A DNA stretch of 64,000 nucleotides from contig NZ_SAIY01000002.1 in the NCBI RefSeq assembly GCF_010560025.1, positions 496,001 to 560,000 of the forward strand, written 5' to 3'. The notes under the pieces are model-generated. The model made no database searches, had not been told where the DNA came from, and saw nothing but the letters and a program-made list of their open reading frames with translations. Numbering within the stretch: the first letter of the stretch is position 1; each line of letters begins with the position of its first letter. This DNA comes from Verrucosispora sioxanthis (GTDB taxonomy: Bacteria; Actinomycetota; Actinomycetes; Mycobacteriales; Micromonosporaceae). A program made the translations under genes and the position numbers. Of the stretch, positions 7,005-14,901 are shown in pieces.

Positions 7005-8351
7005 ATGGGCGCCGACCACACCCGTTCCGCTCCGCCCACCCCGCCCCGGGTGCGGCGGATCCTCGTCGTGACGGTGGTCCCCCTCTTCCTCGCCACCCTG
7101 GTCGCCGCGATCGTGCTCTGGCCCCGGGACGCCCCACGTCCCGAGGCCACCGACGACACCCCCCGCTACCACGGCACGGTCACCCGGGTGGTGAGCGAGC
7201 CCTGCCCGCCCAACCCGGTGGTGCCCGAGGGCACACCGACGACCGCGGCGGGCCCCTGCGGCACGGTCACCGTGCGGGTGCAGACCGGCCCGGACGCCGG
7301 CCAGGAGGTGCAGACGCCCATCCCGACCGGGCCGGGAGCACCCCGCATCGACGTCGGCGACGACATCATCCTGGTCTCGCTGATCGACCCGGAGGACCCG
7401 TCGGTCAGCACCTACAACATCGCCGAACACCAGCGCGGCAAGCCGCTGGTGTGGCTGGCCGTGCTCTTCGCCGCCGCCATCGTCGCCTTCGGGCGGCTAC
7501 GGGGCCTGGCGGCGCTGGGTGGCCTGGCGGCCAGCTTCGCGATCCTGCTGACCTTCGTGCTGCCCGGCATCAGCGCCGGCCGGCCGCCGCTCGCGGTCGC
7601 CATCGTCGGCGCCTCGTTGATCATGTTCGTGGTGCTGTACCTGACCCACGGCATCTCCGCGCAGACCTCGGTGGCCGTACTCGGCACGCTCGCCAGTCTG
7701 GTCCTCACCGGCCTGCTCGGGCTGGCCGCCACCGGGGCCACCCACCTGACCGGATTCGGCAGCGAGGACGCCACCACCCTGTCCATGTTCCGCGCCGACG
7801 TCGACCTGCACGGCCTGCTGCTCGCCGGCATCATCATCGGCTCGCTGGGCGTGCTCGACGACGTCACGGTCACCCAGGCCGCCGCGGTCAACGAGCTGCG
7901 TCACGCCAACCCGAACCTCTCCCGTCGGGAGCTGTACCGCTCGGCCACCCGGGTCGGGCGGGCCCACATCGCCTCGGTGGTGAACACCATCGTGCTGGCG
8001 TACGCCGGCGCCTCGCTGCCACTGCTGCTCCTGCTGACCGCGGACTCCCGCGCGCTGGGCCAGATCCTGACCAGCGAGTTCCTCACCACGGAGATCGTCC
8101 GAAGCGTGGTGGCCACGCTCGGGCTGATCGCCGCGGTACCGCTGACCACGGCGCTGGCGGCGGTCGTCACGACCGCCGGACGCGGCGAGGCCGGCGCCCA
8201 CACGGGTGAACCCACCCCCCTGGTCCCCCGGCCGGCGACGGACCGGGCCGAGGCGCTCCGCGCGCTGAGCACCCCACCCACCCGCAACACGTCCCCCGCC
8301 ACCCCCTCGGGGTGGCCCGACCCGGACAGGAGCACGGACACCACATGGTGA
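7005..8351 (+). CDS. YibE/F-like polytopic membrane protein
   Basis: A 448-residue protein with an N-terminal membrane segment (about 20-42), an extracellular soluble domain with a Cys pair (about 45-140), and seven or eight membrane helices thereafter. The conserved DVTVTQAAAVNELRHANP motif follows LGVLDD and is diagnostic of YibE/F proteins. The function of the family is not established; a transport role has been suggested. The C-terminal 45 residues are a Pro/Thr-rich cytoplasmic tail. It stands alone, with a riboswitch-controlled gene downstream. Confidence 0.85.
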   Translation: MGADHTRSAPPTPPRVRRILVVTVVPLFLATLVAAIVLWPRDAPRPEATDDTPRYHGTVTRVVSEPCPPNPVVPEGTPTTAAGPCGTVTVRVQTGPDAGQEVQTPIPTGPGAPRIDVGDDIILVSLIDPEDPSVSTYNIAEHQRGKPLVWLAVLFAAAIVAFGRLRGLAALGGLAASFAILLTFVLPGISAGRPPLAVAIVGASLIMFVVLYLTHGISAQTSVAVLGTLASLVLTGLLGLAATGATHLTGFGSEDATTLSMFRADVDLHGLLLAGIIIGSLGVLDDVTVTQAAAVNELRHANPNLSRRELYRSATRVGRAHIASVVNTIVLAYAGASLPLLLLLTADSRALGQILTSEFLTTEIVRSVVATLGLIAAVPLTTALAAVVTTAGRGEAGAHTGEPTPLVPRPATDRAEALRALSTPPTRNTSPATPSGWPDPDRSTDTTW

Positions 8352-8489
8352 CACTCCTCAACGTGACCGCCCCTGCCGATGCGGCTCGAAACCGTGTCGC
8401 TGGTCACTCAAAGCGATTACGAAATGACGCATCTCGTCGGGTTCGGGGCGTAGAAGCACAGATAGACTGTCGGGTAACCTCACTGCCGG

Positions 8490-8648
8490 TCACCGCCGAA
8501 GGCGCGCAGCGGCGCCTGCGGTGCCACCGCCCAATCGCCCTCGGGCGAGCCGGGGACCCAGGTAGGTGGGGTGAATCCGCGAAAGCGGTAGGGGCCACTT
8601 CCGTCCCGAACCCGTCAGCTAACCCGGTCGGCGGTCGATGGAAGGGAA
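8490..8648 (+). promoter_or_regulatory. cyclic di-AMP riboswitch (ydaO-yuaA class)
   Basis: The stretch contains the recognisable ydaO conserved blocks in order: a 5' ACCGCCGAAGG, GGGGACCCA, GGGGTGAATCC, a TAGGG segment, TTCCGTCCCGAACCCGTCAG, CTAACCCGG and a terminal GGAAGG. The outer CCGCC near 8493 can pair with GGCGG near 8630. This is the actinobacterial form found upstream of cell-wall hydrolase genes, where c-di-AMP binding generally turns expression off. The 3' end overlaps the ribosome-binding region of the next gene, so control could be at translation initiation as well as by termination. Confidence 0.88.
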
Positions 8649-8652
8649 AACA

Positions 8653-9669
8653 GTGACGGCACCCCTACGCCGCTGGTTGACACCCGTGGTGGCCGTGCTC
8701 GCCGCGTTCGCCGTGTTCGCCGGTCCGATGCCGGCCACGGCCGCGCCGAACGACCCCAAACCGGCGGAGCACGACGACGACCCGCCGATGCTCAACGATC
8801 TGATCGAGGCGACCACCCGGGACTACTCCAAGGCCAAGGCCAAGCTGGAGAAGTCCAAGAAGCGCCAGCTCCGACTGGCGGTCGAGGTCCGCTCCGCTCA
8901 GGCCGACCTGGACGCGCTCTCCCCGCAGGTCGCCCAGATCGCCACCCAGTCCTACCGGACCGGCCGGGTCGGCGCGATCGCCATGTTGTTGCAGAGCAGC
9001 GCACCGGACTCGTTCATCAACCGGGCCTCCGCGCTTGACGAGCTGAACCTGGTGAACGACAAGAAGCTGGGCGAGGTCAACGCGATCAAGCTCCGTGCCG
9101 AGCAGGCCAAGCTCGCGCTCGACGCCGAGGTGCGCGAGCAGAAGAAGCTGACCAACGACATGGCGCGCAAGAAGAGCGAGGCGGAGAAGTCCCTCCGGCT
9201 GGTCGGCGGTGTCGGCCTGACCGGCGGACTGGTGGACGCCACCTCGCCGGTGGCCCGGATCGGGCCGAACCGGTCCTCGGACGGCGGCTGGAAGCCCGAG
9301 TCGTGCAGCCAGAACGACCCCACCACGTCGGGCTGCATCACGCCCCGGACGCTGCACATGTACAAGGAGGTCAAGCGGGCCGGGTTCAACCGGTTCGTCG
9401 GCTGCTTCCGACCGGGTGACAAGTTCGAGCACCCCAAGGGCCGGGCCTGCGACTGGTCGTTGCAGAACAGCGGCTTCAGCCCGTGGCACAACAACGACAC
9501 CCGGATCTACGGCAACAACCTGGCGGCCTTCCTGGTCCGCAACGCCGACCGGCTGGGCGTCTACTACGTGATCTGGAACCGGCAGATCTGGTTCGCGGCG
9601 ACGGAGCGCTGGAGTTCCTACAGCGGACCGTCCAACCACACCGACCACGTGCACGTGTCACTGCTCTGA
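8653..9669 (+). CDS. secreted coiled-coil cell-wall protein under c-di-AMP riboswitch
   Basis: A 338-residue exported protein: signal peptide about 1-33 ending at an ATAAP-like cleavage site, a long charged coiled coil (about 50-185, rich in K/E/L/A), and a Cys-containing C-terminal domain (about 215-338) ending HTDHVHVSLL. The C-terminal domain resembles the ARB_07466-like domain of actinobacterial wall proteins. The CDW and DHVH positions recall M15-type peptidases, but catalysis is unproven. I start it at GTG 8653 because the in-frame ATG at 8638 lies inside the conserved riboswitch 3' end, and GGAAGGG (8640-8646) is a good Shine-Dalgarno for the GTG. Riboswitch control supports a role in peptidoglycan remodelling. 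Confidence 0.85.
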   Translation: MTAPLRRWLTPVVAVLAAFAVFAGPMPATAAPNDPKPAEHDDDPPMLNDLIEATTRDYSKAKAKLEKSKKRQLRLAVEVRSAQADLDALSPQVAQIATQSYRTGRVGAIAMLLQSSAPDSFINRASALDELNLVNDKKLGEVNAIKLRAEQAKLALDAEVREQKKLTNDMARKKSEAEKSLRLVGGVGLTGGLVDATSPVARIGPNRSSDGGWKPESCSQNDPTTSGCITPRTLHMYKEVKRAGFNRFVGCFRPGDKFEHPKGRACDWSLQNSGFSPWHNNDTRIYGNNLAAFLVRNADRLGVYYVIWNRQIWFAATERWSSYSGPSNHTDHVHVSLL

Positions 9670-9690
9670 TCGCCCGACACGACGCGCCGA

Positions 9691-9722
9691 GGGCCGTCCC
9701 ACCAACCGTGGTGGGACGGCCC
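9691..9722. terminator. strong 14-bp hairpin terminator
   Basis: GGGCCGTCCCACCA pairs perfectly with TGGTGGGACGGCCC around a four-base ACCG loop. It starts 22 bases after the wall-protein stop and lies 33 bases from the stop of the convergent carbonic anhydrase, so it can serve both. Confidence 0.85.
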
Positions 9723-9754
9723 TCGTCGTTCAGGACGTCGTCGTCGGTCGCGGA

Positions 9755-10453
9755 TCAGGGCGCGGTCGCCATCGCGCCGGTCAGTTCGGCGGGTTCCGCG
9801 GCCACCGCCCGCACCTCACCGGCGGCCAGCCGGTAGGACATGCCGACCACCGCGCATCGCCCGGCGGCCACCTCCGCCGCGAGGGTCGCCGAGGAGTCCA
9901 GCATCGTCTCGACGGTACGCGCGATGTGGATGTCGACGATCTCGTCCAGCTCGTGCACCCCGGCGTCCTGTGCTCGGCGCAGGCTCGGCACCACCGCGTC
10001 GACCACGGCGCCCAGATGCCCGGGGGGCGTGGTGTCGGTGGCCAGTGCCTCGCGGGCCGCCTGGACGGCGCCGCACGAGTCGTGGCCCAGCACCACCACC
10101 AGCGGCGTACGCAGCACGGCCACCGCGTACTCCACGCTGCCCAGCACCTCCGGCCCGACGGTGTGCCCGGCGGTACGGACCACGAAGAGGTCACCCAGCC
10201 CGCGATCGAAGATGATCTCGGCGGCGAGCCGGGAGTCGGAACAGCCGACGATCACCGCGAAGGGATGCTGCTCGGTCGCGACGGCGGCCCGACGCCCGGC
10301 GTTCTGGTTGGGATGCCGCAGCGCGTCGGTGACGAATCGACGGTTGCCGGCGAGCAGTTCGGCGAGGGCCCGCTGCGGGGCACCGGGATGATCCGCGCTG
10401 AGCACCTCGCGGTCCGGACCGGGTTGCGGACCGAGCGTTCCGGGTCGACTCAT
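9755..10453 (-). CDS. beta-class carbonic anhydrase
   Basis: A 232-residue cytoplasmic zinc enzyme interconverting CO2 and bicarbonate. The zinc ligands are Cys71 in VGCSDSR, His124 and Cys127 in LGHDSC, and the Asp73/Arg75 dyad is intact. The frame is open further upstream, but homology starts after ATG 10453, which is preceded by a GAGG. The gene is convergent with the riboswitch-controlled wall gene and divergent from a small winged-helix regulator. Confidence 0.92.
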   Translation of the reverse strand: MSRPGTLGPQPGPDREVLSADHPGAPQRALAELLAGNRRFVTDALRHPNQNAGRRAAVATEQHPFAVIVGCSDSRLAAEIIFDRGLGDLFVVRTAGHTVGPEVLGSVEYAVAVLRTPLVVVLGHDSCGAVQAAREALATDTTPPGHLGAVVDAVVPSLRRAQDAGVHELDEIVDIHIARTVETMLDSSATLAAEVAAGRCAVVGMSYRLAAGEVRAVAAEPAELTGAMATAP

Positions 10454-10553
10454 CCGGCTGCACCTCGTCTCTGGGAGGAATGCCTGGTCATCCCGGCCGA
10501 CGCTGGTCACGGGCTGCCATCACGGTCACACGCGACCTAACGCACGTCAAGCT

Positions 10554-10568
10554 ATACGTGATATGTAT
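10554..10568. promoter_or_regulatory. AT-rich imperfect palindrome between carbonic anhydrase and regulator
   Basis: ATACGTGATATGTAT has ATAC/GTAT arms in an unusually AT-rich island within the 199-base divergent gap. It could be a promoter core or the operator of the adjacent winged-helix protein. The inverted repeat is only four perfect base pairs, so this is tentative. Confidence 0.3.
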
Positions 10569-10652
10569 TTCATGCATCAGTCGACGCTTGCGCTCGGCCG
10601 GGCCGGCGTCGGCGACGGCGCGAGCCGAAGTAGCCGAACGGCAGGTCATACG

Positions 10653-10988
10653 ATGGCGGACATGGCGAGCACTGACGGACGGGAAAACGCGCGAAACTGG
10701 ACGTTTCTCACGAACCACGCGCACGTCCTGCTCGCCATCGCCCGTAACCCCACCGCCCGGCTACGGGACGTCGCGACCGAGGTCGGCGTCACGGAACGTG
10801 CCGCCCAAGCGATCGTCGCCGACCTGGAGGCCGGCGGCTACCTGCATCGCACCCGGGTGGGTCGGCGCAACGAGTACACCCTGAACCCCGCCGGACGGTT
10901 CCGGCACCCGGCGGAGGCCGACCACGAGGTCGGTGATCTGCTGGCCCTCTTCACCAAGGAACAGGTCACCGGCACCGCCGAGGGATGA
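10653..10988 (+). CDS. small winged-helix transcriptional regulator (MarR-like)
   Basis: A 111-residue protein with one winged-helix domain. NWTFLTNHAHVLLAIARNP is the first helix pair, LRDVATEVGVTERAAQAIVADLEAGGYL the helix-turn-helix, and HRTRVGRRNEYTLNP the wing. The start is ATG 10653, with GGCAGG upstream; the in-frame ATG at 10662 is possible. It has no ligand-binding domain beyond a short acidic tail. It faces away from the carbonic anhydrase gene and may control it through the shared gap (inference). Confidence 0.8.
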   Translation: MADMASTDGRENARNWTFLTNHAHVLLAIARNPTARLRDVATEVGVTERAAQAIVADLEAGGYLHRTRVGRRNEYTLNPAGRFRHPAEADHEVGDLLALFTKEQVTGTAEG

Positions 10989-11084
10989 GTCGACGGACAT
11001 CTGGTCGGACGACGTGGCGCGCTTCACCCACCCCGAACGATCGCGGCGCTGCGGTCCCGCCGAAGGCGGGATAGGTTGGGTTCC

Positions 11085-11537
11085 GTGCCGTCTCCCGCGT
11101 TCGCCCGTCCACTGTGGCCGGCGACGCTGTGCGCACTGCGCGAGCTGACCCGACTGGCGCTGGCGTCACTGGTGCTCGCCGTCGGTCTCGGCGGGGCCGT
11201 CGCGGCCGATCCGCCGACCCGGTCCACCGCTGTTTCACCACCGAGCGCCACCGTCACCCTCGGCGCACCGCCCACCGCCGTGGCGGTCCGGCCCACCGTC
11301 GGGCCCGAGCGGGCGGTCGACGCCGGCCAGCGGCGGAGCCGGCCACCAGTGCTCCGGTCGGGCCCGCAGGCACCGACGGCACATCGGCTGCCGCCGTCCA
11401 GGCCGGTCACCGCGTCGCCCCGGTGCCCGCCGTCCGCGCGGGCGAATCGACCCGACGCGGCCCACCCACCGGCTGACCGACGGCGGTCCGGCCGACCGAT
11501 CGAGCAGGTGACGCCGCCGCGCTGGCCAGACGCCTAG
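11085..11537 (+). CDS. hypothetical Ala/Pro-rich exported protein, reading frame uncertain
   Basis: An unrecognised ORF of 150 codons. It begins with a signal-peptide-like segment (LTRLALASLVLAVGLGGAVA, then ADPP) and is low-complexity after that. Beyond about base 11330 this frame turns arginine-rich. The frame ending at 11476 instead gives a more natural sequence (PAAEPATSAPVGPAG, then TSAAAVQAGHRVAPVP). The gene may therefore be broken by one more single-base loss near 11330, like others in the window. No function can be given. Confidence 0.4.
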   Translation: MPSPAFARPLWPATLCALRELTRLALASLVLAVGLGGAVAADPPTRSTAVSPPSATVTLGAPPTAVAVRPTVGPERAVDAGQRRSRPPVLRSGPQAPTAHRLPPSRPVTASPRCPPSARANRPDAAHPPADRRRSGRPIEQVTPPRWPDA

Positions 11538-11711
11538 CGGACCCAGGCGACCAGCCGACTCACCGCGTCACTGCCATGGTGATGCCGGGACCATCCCGGC
11601 GAGCCCGATCCGGCCGGCCTGCAACGGCATCAGCCGCGTCCCGGGCACCTACCCCGCCGTCACGACCCGCGTCCACCACAGTCGACGACTCATCCCGACC
11701 GCGAGGTGTTG

Positions 11712-12499
11712 ATGATGCGTACCGCCCTGTCCTCCGTTCTGCTCGACGCGCCCCGGGCCGCGGCCATCTGGCTGGGCCTGCTCGGCGTGGTGACCCTCGC
11801 CGTCACCGGCCTGCTGCTACGACCCCGACTCTTCCGCTTCGACGCCGGCGTCCGCATCCGCGAGGCCGCCCTGCCGAGCCGGCCAGACCACGCCGAGCAC
11901 CGACGTGACCAGGAGCGCTGGGCCGAGGAGGTCACGATCGCGGCGGACCGGGCCGACGCCACGGCACGGCACCGGCGCGACGAGTGGCTCGCCGCACAGG
12001 ACGAGACCGAGCAGGCGTGGCGGTCGTACGAGGCGGCCGAGGCGGACGTACGCCGGCTCTCCCGCGCCGCCGGCATGCCGTTGCCGCAGACCGCCCGCAC
12101 CCCGCCGAGTACGCCGACCGGGAGCGCTGGCTGCACCGGGCCGCCCTGGACGCGTACTGGCGGCGGGAGCTGTCAGTGGAGCAGCTCAGCGACGTCTTCG
12201 CGCATCGCGGCTGGGATCCCCGGTTGCACCCGGTGGAGCAGGAGTTGATGCTGCGCCGGGCGGTACGCGACCACCTCCTCGCCCGGCAGCGGGCGGCCCG
12301 GGAACGGGAGCAGGCCACCTGGCGGGCCGCGGAACTCGCCGCCGCGGCGGCCCGCAGTCTGCGCGAGGAAGCGGCCGCCGCACTGGTGCCGGTGGTGGAG
12401 GAGCGCGAGTCGGTCCTGCCGCTGACCACACCCGGCGCCGCCGAGCAGACCCGGGAGATCCCGGCGGTCGTCGGCCGGGCACCGGTCGCCGCGTACTGA
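11712..12499 (+). pseudogene. hypothetical membrane-anchored coiled-coil protein, frameshifted
   Basis: Two overlapping frames make one protein. The first (from ATG 11712) has an N-terminal membrane helix (IWLGLLGVVTLAVTGLLL) and a charged helical region ending GMPLPQTARTP. The second continues AEYADRERWLHRAALDAYWRR through a long Ala/Glu/Arg coiled coil to a stop at 12499. The switch is at about 12098 in CACCCCGCCGAG; one more C in the run would restore a single frame, and the span is 788 bases, one short of a multiple of three. A GAGG lies four to seven bases before ATG 11712/11715. Family unknown. It looks like an intact gene with a missing base rather than a decayed one. Confidence 0.6.
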
Positions 12500-12603
12500 G
12501 TCGGGTCTCGCGAGCCGAACACCCTCCGGGCCGGTCGCCGGCAACTAGTGTCGGAAGGACGTCGACCGGGTACCGACCACGCCGGACACTGAGGAGGGCC
12601 GAC

Positions 12604-13866
12604 GTGGTCGCAAGCGATGACGGGAACCAGCCCGACAAGACGGCGGTGCGGGGCGCCGGACCGCGCCAGACCTGGGCCGCCCTGCCCTGGCTGGTGCGAT
12701 CCGCGGTGGTGTGGAGCGCCTGCCTGGTAGTGATCTCCGCCGGGCTCTACCTGCTGGCCCGGATCACGCTGCTGGTCACCCCGCTGGCCATCGCCGTGGC
12801 CGCGACCCTCTTCCTCGCCGCGCTGCTCGATCCGGTGCAACTGGCGTTGCGTCGCCTGCGGCTGCCGGCCGCGCTCGCCGCGCTGCTCAGCGTCCTGCTC
12901 CTGCTCGGCATCCTGGGCGGCGTCGGCGCGCTCGTGTGGAGTCTGACCGCCGACCAGTTCAGCGAGTTGGGCGAGGAACTGCGTCAGGGGCTGGAGCGCA
13001 CCCGGGACTTCGTCACCTCCACCCTGCCGGTCAGTGACCAACAGCTGGACAGCCTGCTCGCCCAGTTGCGCCAGGCGATCAGCCAGCAGCAGGTGGACCC
13101 GGTCGCCAGCGCCCGCACGGTGGCCGAGGTGGTCGGCTCGATCCTGCTCGCCCTGGTGCTGCTGTTCTTCCTGCTCAAGGACGGCCGGGAGATGTGGCGC
13201 TGGACGTTGCGCCGAGCCGCCGGGCCCAATCGGGACATCGCCGCCGAGGCGGGTCGCACCGGCTGGCACACCCTCGGCTCGTACAGCCGGGGCACCATGC
13301 TGATCGCGGCCATCGACGCCATCGGTATCGGCCTGGCGCTGGTACTGCTCAGGGTGCCGCTGGCGTTCCCGCTGGCGTTGATCACGTTCATCGGCGGGTT
13401 CGTGCCGATCGTCGGTGCCACCGTGGCCGGCGCGGTCGCGGTGCTGGTGGCACTGGCCGCCAACGGGCCCACCACCGCCCTGCTCACCCTGGCCGCCGTG
13501 ATCGCCGTCCAGCAGATCGAGGGCAACCTGCTGGAGCCGCTGGTGATGAAGCGCCAGGTACGGCTGCATCCGGTGGTGATCCTGGTCGCGGTGACCGCCG
13601 GCACCCTCATCGCCGGCATCGCGGGCGCCTTCGTGGCGGTTCCGATCGTTGCGGTCGCCTGGCGGGTCGTCGACAGCGTCCAGCGTCAACGGCAGGCCGC
13701 CGCGGACGCATCCGACTCGGCGTCCGGCCCACCGGCTCCCGACTCGCCGCCATCGAAGAAGGCACCGTCCCGCCCGTCGACCGCCCCCTCGGGATCGTCG
13801 CCCTCCGGACCGTCGCCCTCCGGACCATCGACGTCGCCGGCCGGACCCGATCCCGAGCCCGCCTGA
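12604..13866 (+). CDS. AI-2E family transporter-like membrane protein
   Basis: A 420-residue polytopic protein of the AI-2E/UPF0118 family with about eight membrane helices. Typical features are the paired N-terminal helices, a central soluble region (about 115-175), then FFLLKDGREMWRW, LITFIGGFVPIVGATVAG and QQIEGNLLEPLVMKRQVRLHPVVIL. Members export small molecules or act as Na+/H+ antiporters; the substrate here is unknown. The GTG start at 12604 has an ideal GAGGAGG seven bases upstream. The last 60 residues are a disordered tail with repeated SGPSPSGPS units. It ends seven bases from the convergent hydrolase gene. Confidence 0.88.
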   Translation: MVASDDGNQPDKTAVRGAGPRQTWAALPWLVRSAVVWSACLVVISAGLYLLARITLLVTPLAIAVAATLFLAALLDPVQLALRRLRLPAALAALLSVLLLLGILGGVGALVWSLTADQFSELGEELRQGLERTRDFVTSTLPVSDQQLDSLLAQLRQAISQQQVDPVASARTVAEVVGSILLALVLLFFLLKDGREMWRWTLRRAAGPNRDIAAEAGRTGWHTLGSYSRGTMLIAAIDAIGIGLALVLLRVPLAFPLALITFIGGFVPIVGATVAGAVAVLVALAANGPTTALLTLAAVIAVQQIEGNLLEPLVMKRQVRLHPVVILVAVTAGTLIAGIAGAFVAVPIVAVAWRVVDSVQRQRQAAADASDSASGPPAPDSPPSKKAPSRPSTAPSGSSPSGPSPSGPSTSPAGPDPEPA

Positions 13867-13881
13867 GGGTGTGTCAGGCGG
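13859..13881. terminator. hairpin built from both convergent stop codons
   Basis: CCGCCTGA at 13859-13866 pairs with TCAGGCGG at 13874-13881 around a seven-base loop. The TGA stops of the AI-2E gene and of the opposite-strand hydrolase are the inner ends of the two arms. It is probably a compact bidirectional terminator. Confidence 0.5.
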
Positions 13882-14542
13882 AGGCGGGTTGCGGGTGCAG
13901 GTGGTCGTGGAACCAACCGGCTGCCGCCTCGGCGACCTGGTCCAGCGTGCCCGGCTCCTCGAACAGGTGCGTCGCACCCGGAATCACGCGCAGCTCGGAT
14001 CGGGACGTCAGTTGACCGAGCGCATGTTCGTTGAGCGTGATCACCTGCTCGTCGAGACCACCGACGAGCAGCAGGGTGGCGGCGCGCACCTGGCCCAGCG
14101 CGGAGCCGGCCAGGTCGGGACGACCACCGCGGGACACCACCGCGCGTACCAGATCAGGTCGTCGCGCGGCGGCGACGAGCGCGGCGGCGGCTCCCGTGCT
14201 CGCGCCGAAGAGACCTACCGGGCTCGCCCCGAACGGCCGCTCGGTGGCCAGCCAGTCCACGATCCCGGCGAGACGGTCGGCCAGCAGGCCGATGTCGAAG
14301 CGCAGCTCGGCGGTGACCGCGTCCAGTTCGTCCTCGGCCGGAGTCAGTAGATCCACCAGGACGGTGCCGAGCCCCGCCCCGTTGAGCTGGTGCGCCACCG
14401 TCGCGTTGCGCGGGCTGTGCCGGGAGCTGCCGCTGCCGTGCGCGAACAGCACCGCACCGACGGGCTCCGCCGGCACCAGCAGGTCCGCCGGGAGCAGGAC
14501 CCCGCCCGCCGGGATCGTCACCGCTTCGCCGCGCACGTCCAT
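13874..14542 (-). CDS. alpha/beta hydrolase (dienelactone hydrolase-like)
   Basis: A 222-residue alpha/beta-hydrolase. The nucleophile elbow is GLFGASTGA (Ser in GAST G), the acid is the Asp in LLVGGLDEQV, and the His is in GATHLFEEPG. An early FAHGSGSSRHSPRN oxyanion loop also fits. Residues start at ATG 14542 after a strong AGGGGAGG. Substrate unknown; relatives act on esters or phosphoribosyl-type lactones. Transcribed alone, convergent with the AI-2E gene. Confidence 0.85.
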   Translation of the reverse strand: MDVRGEAVTIPAGGVLLPADLLVPAEPVGAVLFAHGSGSSRHSPRNATVAHQLNGAGLGTVLVDLLTPAEDELDAVTAELRFDIGLLADRLAGIVDWLATERPFGASPVGLFGASTGAAAALVAAARRPDLVRAVVSRGGRPDLAGSALGQVRAATLLLVGGLDEQVITLNEHALGQLTSRSELRVIPGATHLFEEPGTLDQVAEAAAGWFHDHLHPQPASA

Positions 14543-14706
14543 CTCGCCTCCCCTGAGGTGTCTCACCCGCCCGGATACCCGGCCCGACCGACAACAAGCC
14601 CCGGGAACGCGGCGAGTGGGTTTGCGCCGGGGGGCGCCGGGTAGCCGACGGGTGACCAGAGACGGACCGGCGTCACCGGCGCCGCCGACAGATCGCGAGG
14701 ACCGTC

Positions 14707-14886
14707 ATGGCGCATCACCAGCGCGAGCCCGTGCAGTCCGCCGCCGAACGTGACCGGCGGGAACAGGACGACCGGCGCGGACGGGACTGGGCGGACGACG
14801 CGGCCCAGGCGCGTTCGGCCGACGATCCCCGGGCGAGGACGCCCCACGACGCCACCGGGCGCCCTTCCCAGGGCGAGCCCATCTGA
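14707..14886 (+). CDS. small hydrophilic hypothetical protein
   Basis: A 59-codon ORF from ATG 14707, with GAGGA six bases upstream. The product is highly charged and probably disordered (MAHHQREPVQSAAERDRRE, then Asp/Arg-rich, ending QGEPI). Third codon positions are mostly G/C and the Shine-Dalgarno is good, which is why I report it. It lies between the divergent hydrolase and the convergent GH65 gene. No family recognised. Confidence 0.5.
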   Translation: MAHHQREPVQSAAERDRREQDDRRGRDWADDAAQARSADDPRARTPHDATGRPSQGEPI

Positions 14887-14901
14887 CGACGCGGTAGCGG
14901 G

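Noticed and set aside
8638..8652. ATG at 8638 as start of the wall-protein gene
   Set aside because: It lies in the conserved 3' end of the c-di-AMP aptamer, and GGAAGGG directly serves GTG 8653.
11024..11410. Minus-strand 128-codon frame opposite the exported hypothetical gene
   Set aside because: No signal or motif, Arg/Ser/Thr-rich; the plus strand has a plausible signal peptide.
11932..13977. 681-codon minus-strand frame opposite the AI-2E gene
   Set aside because: Composition is Gly/Arg/Gln-rich shadow; the plus strand encodes a recognisable eight-helix transporter.
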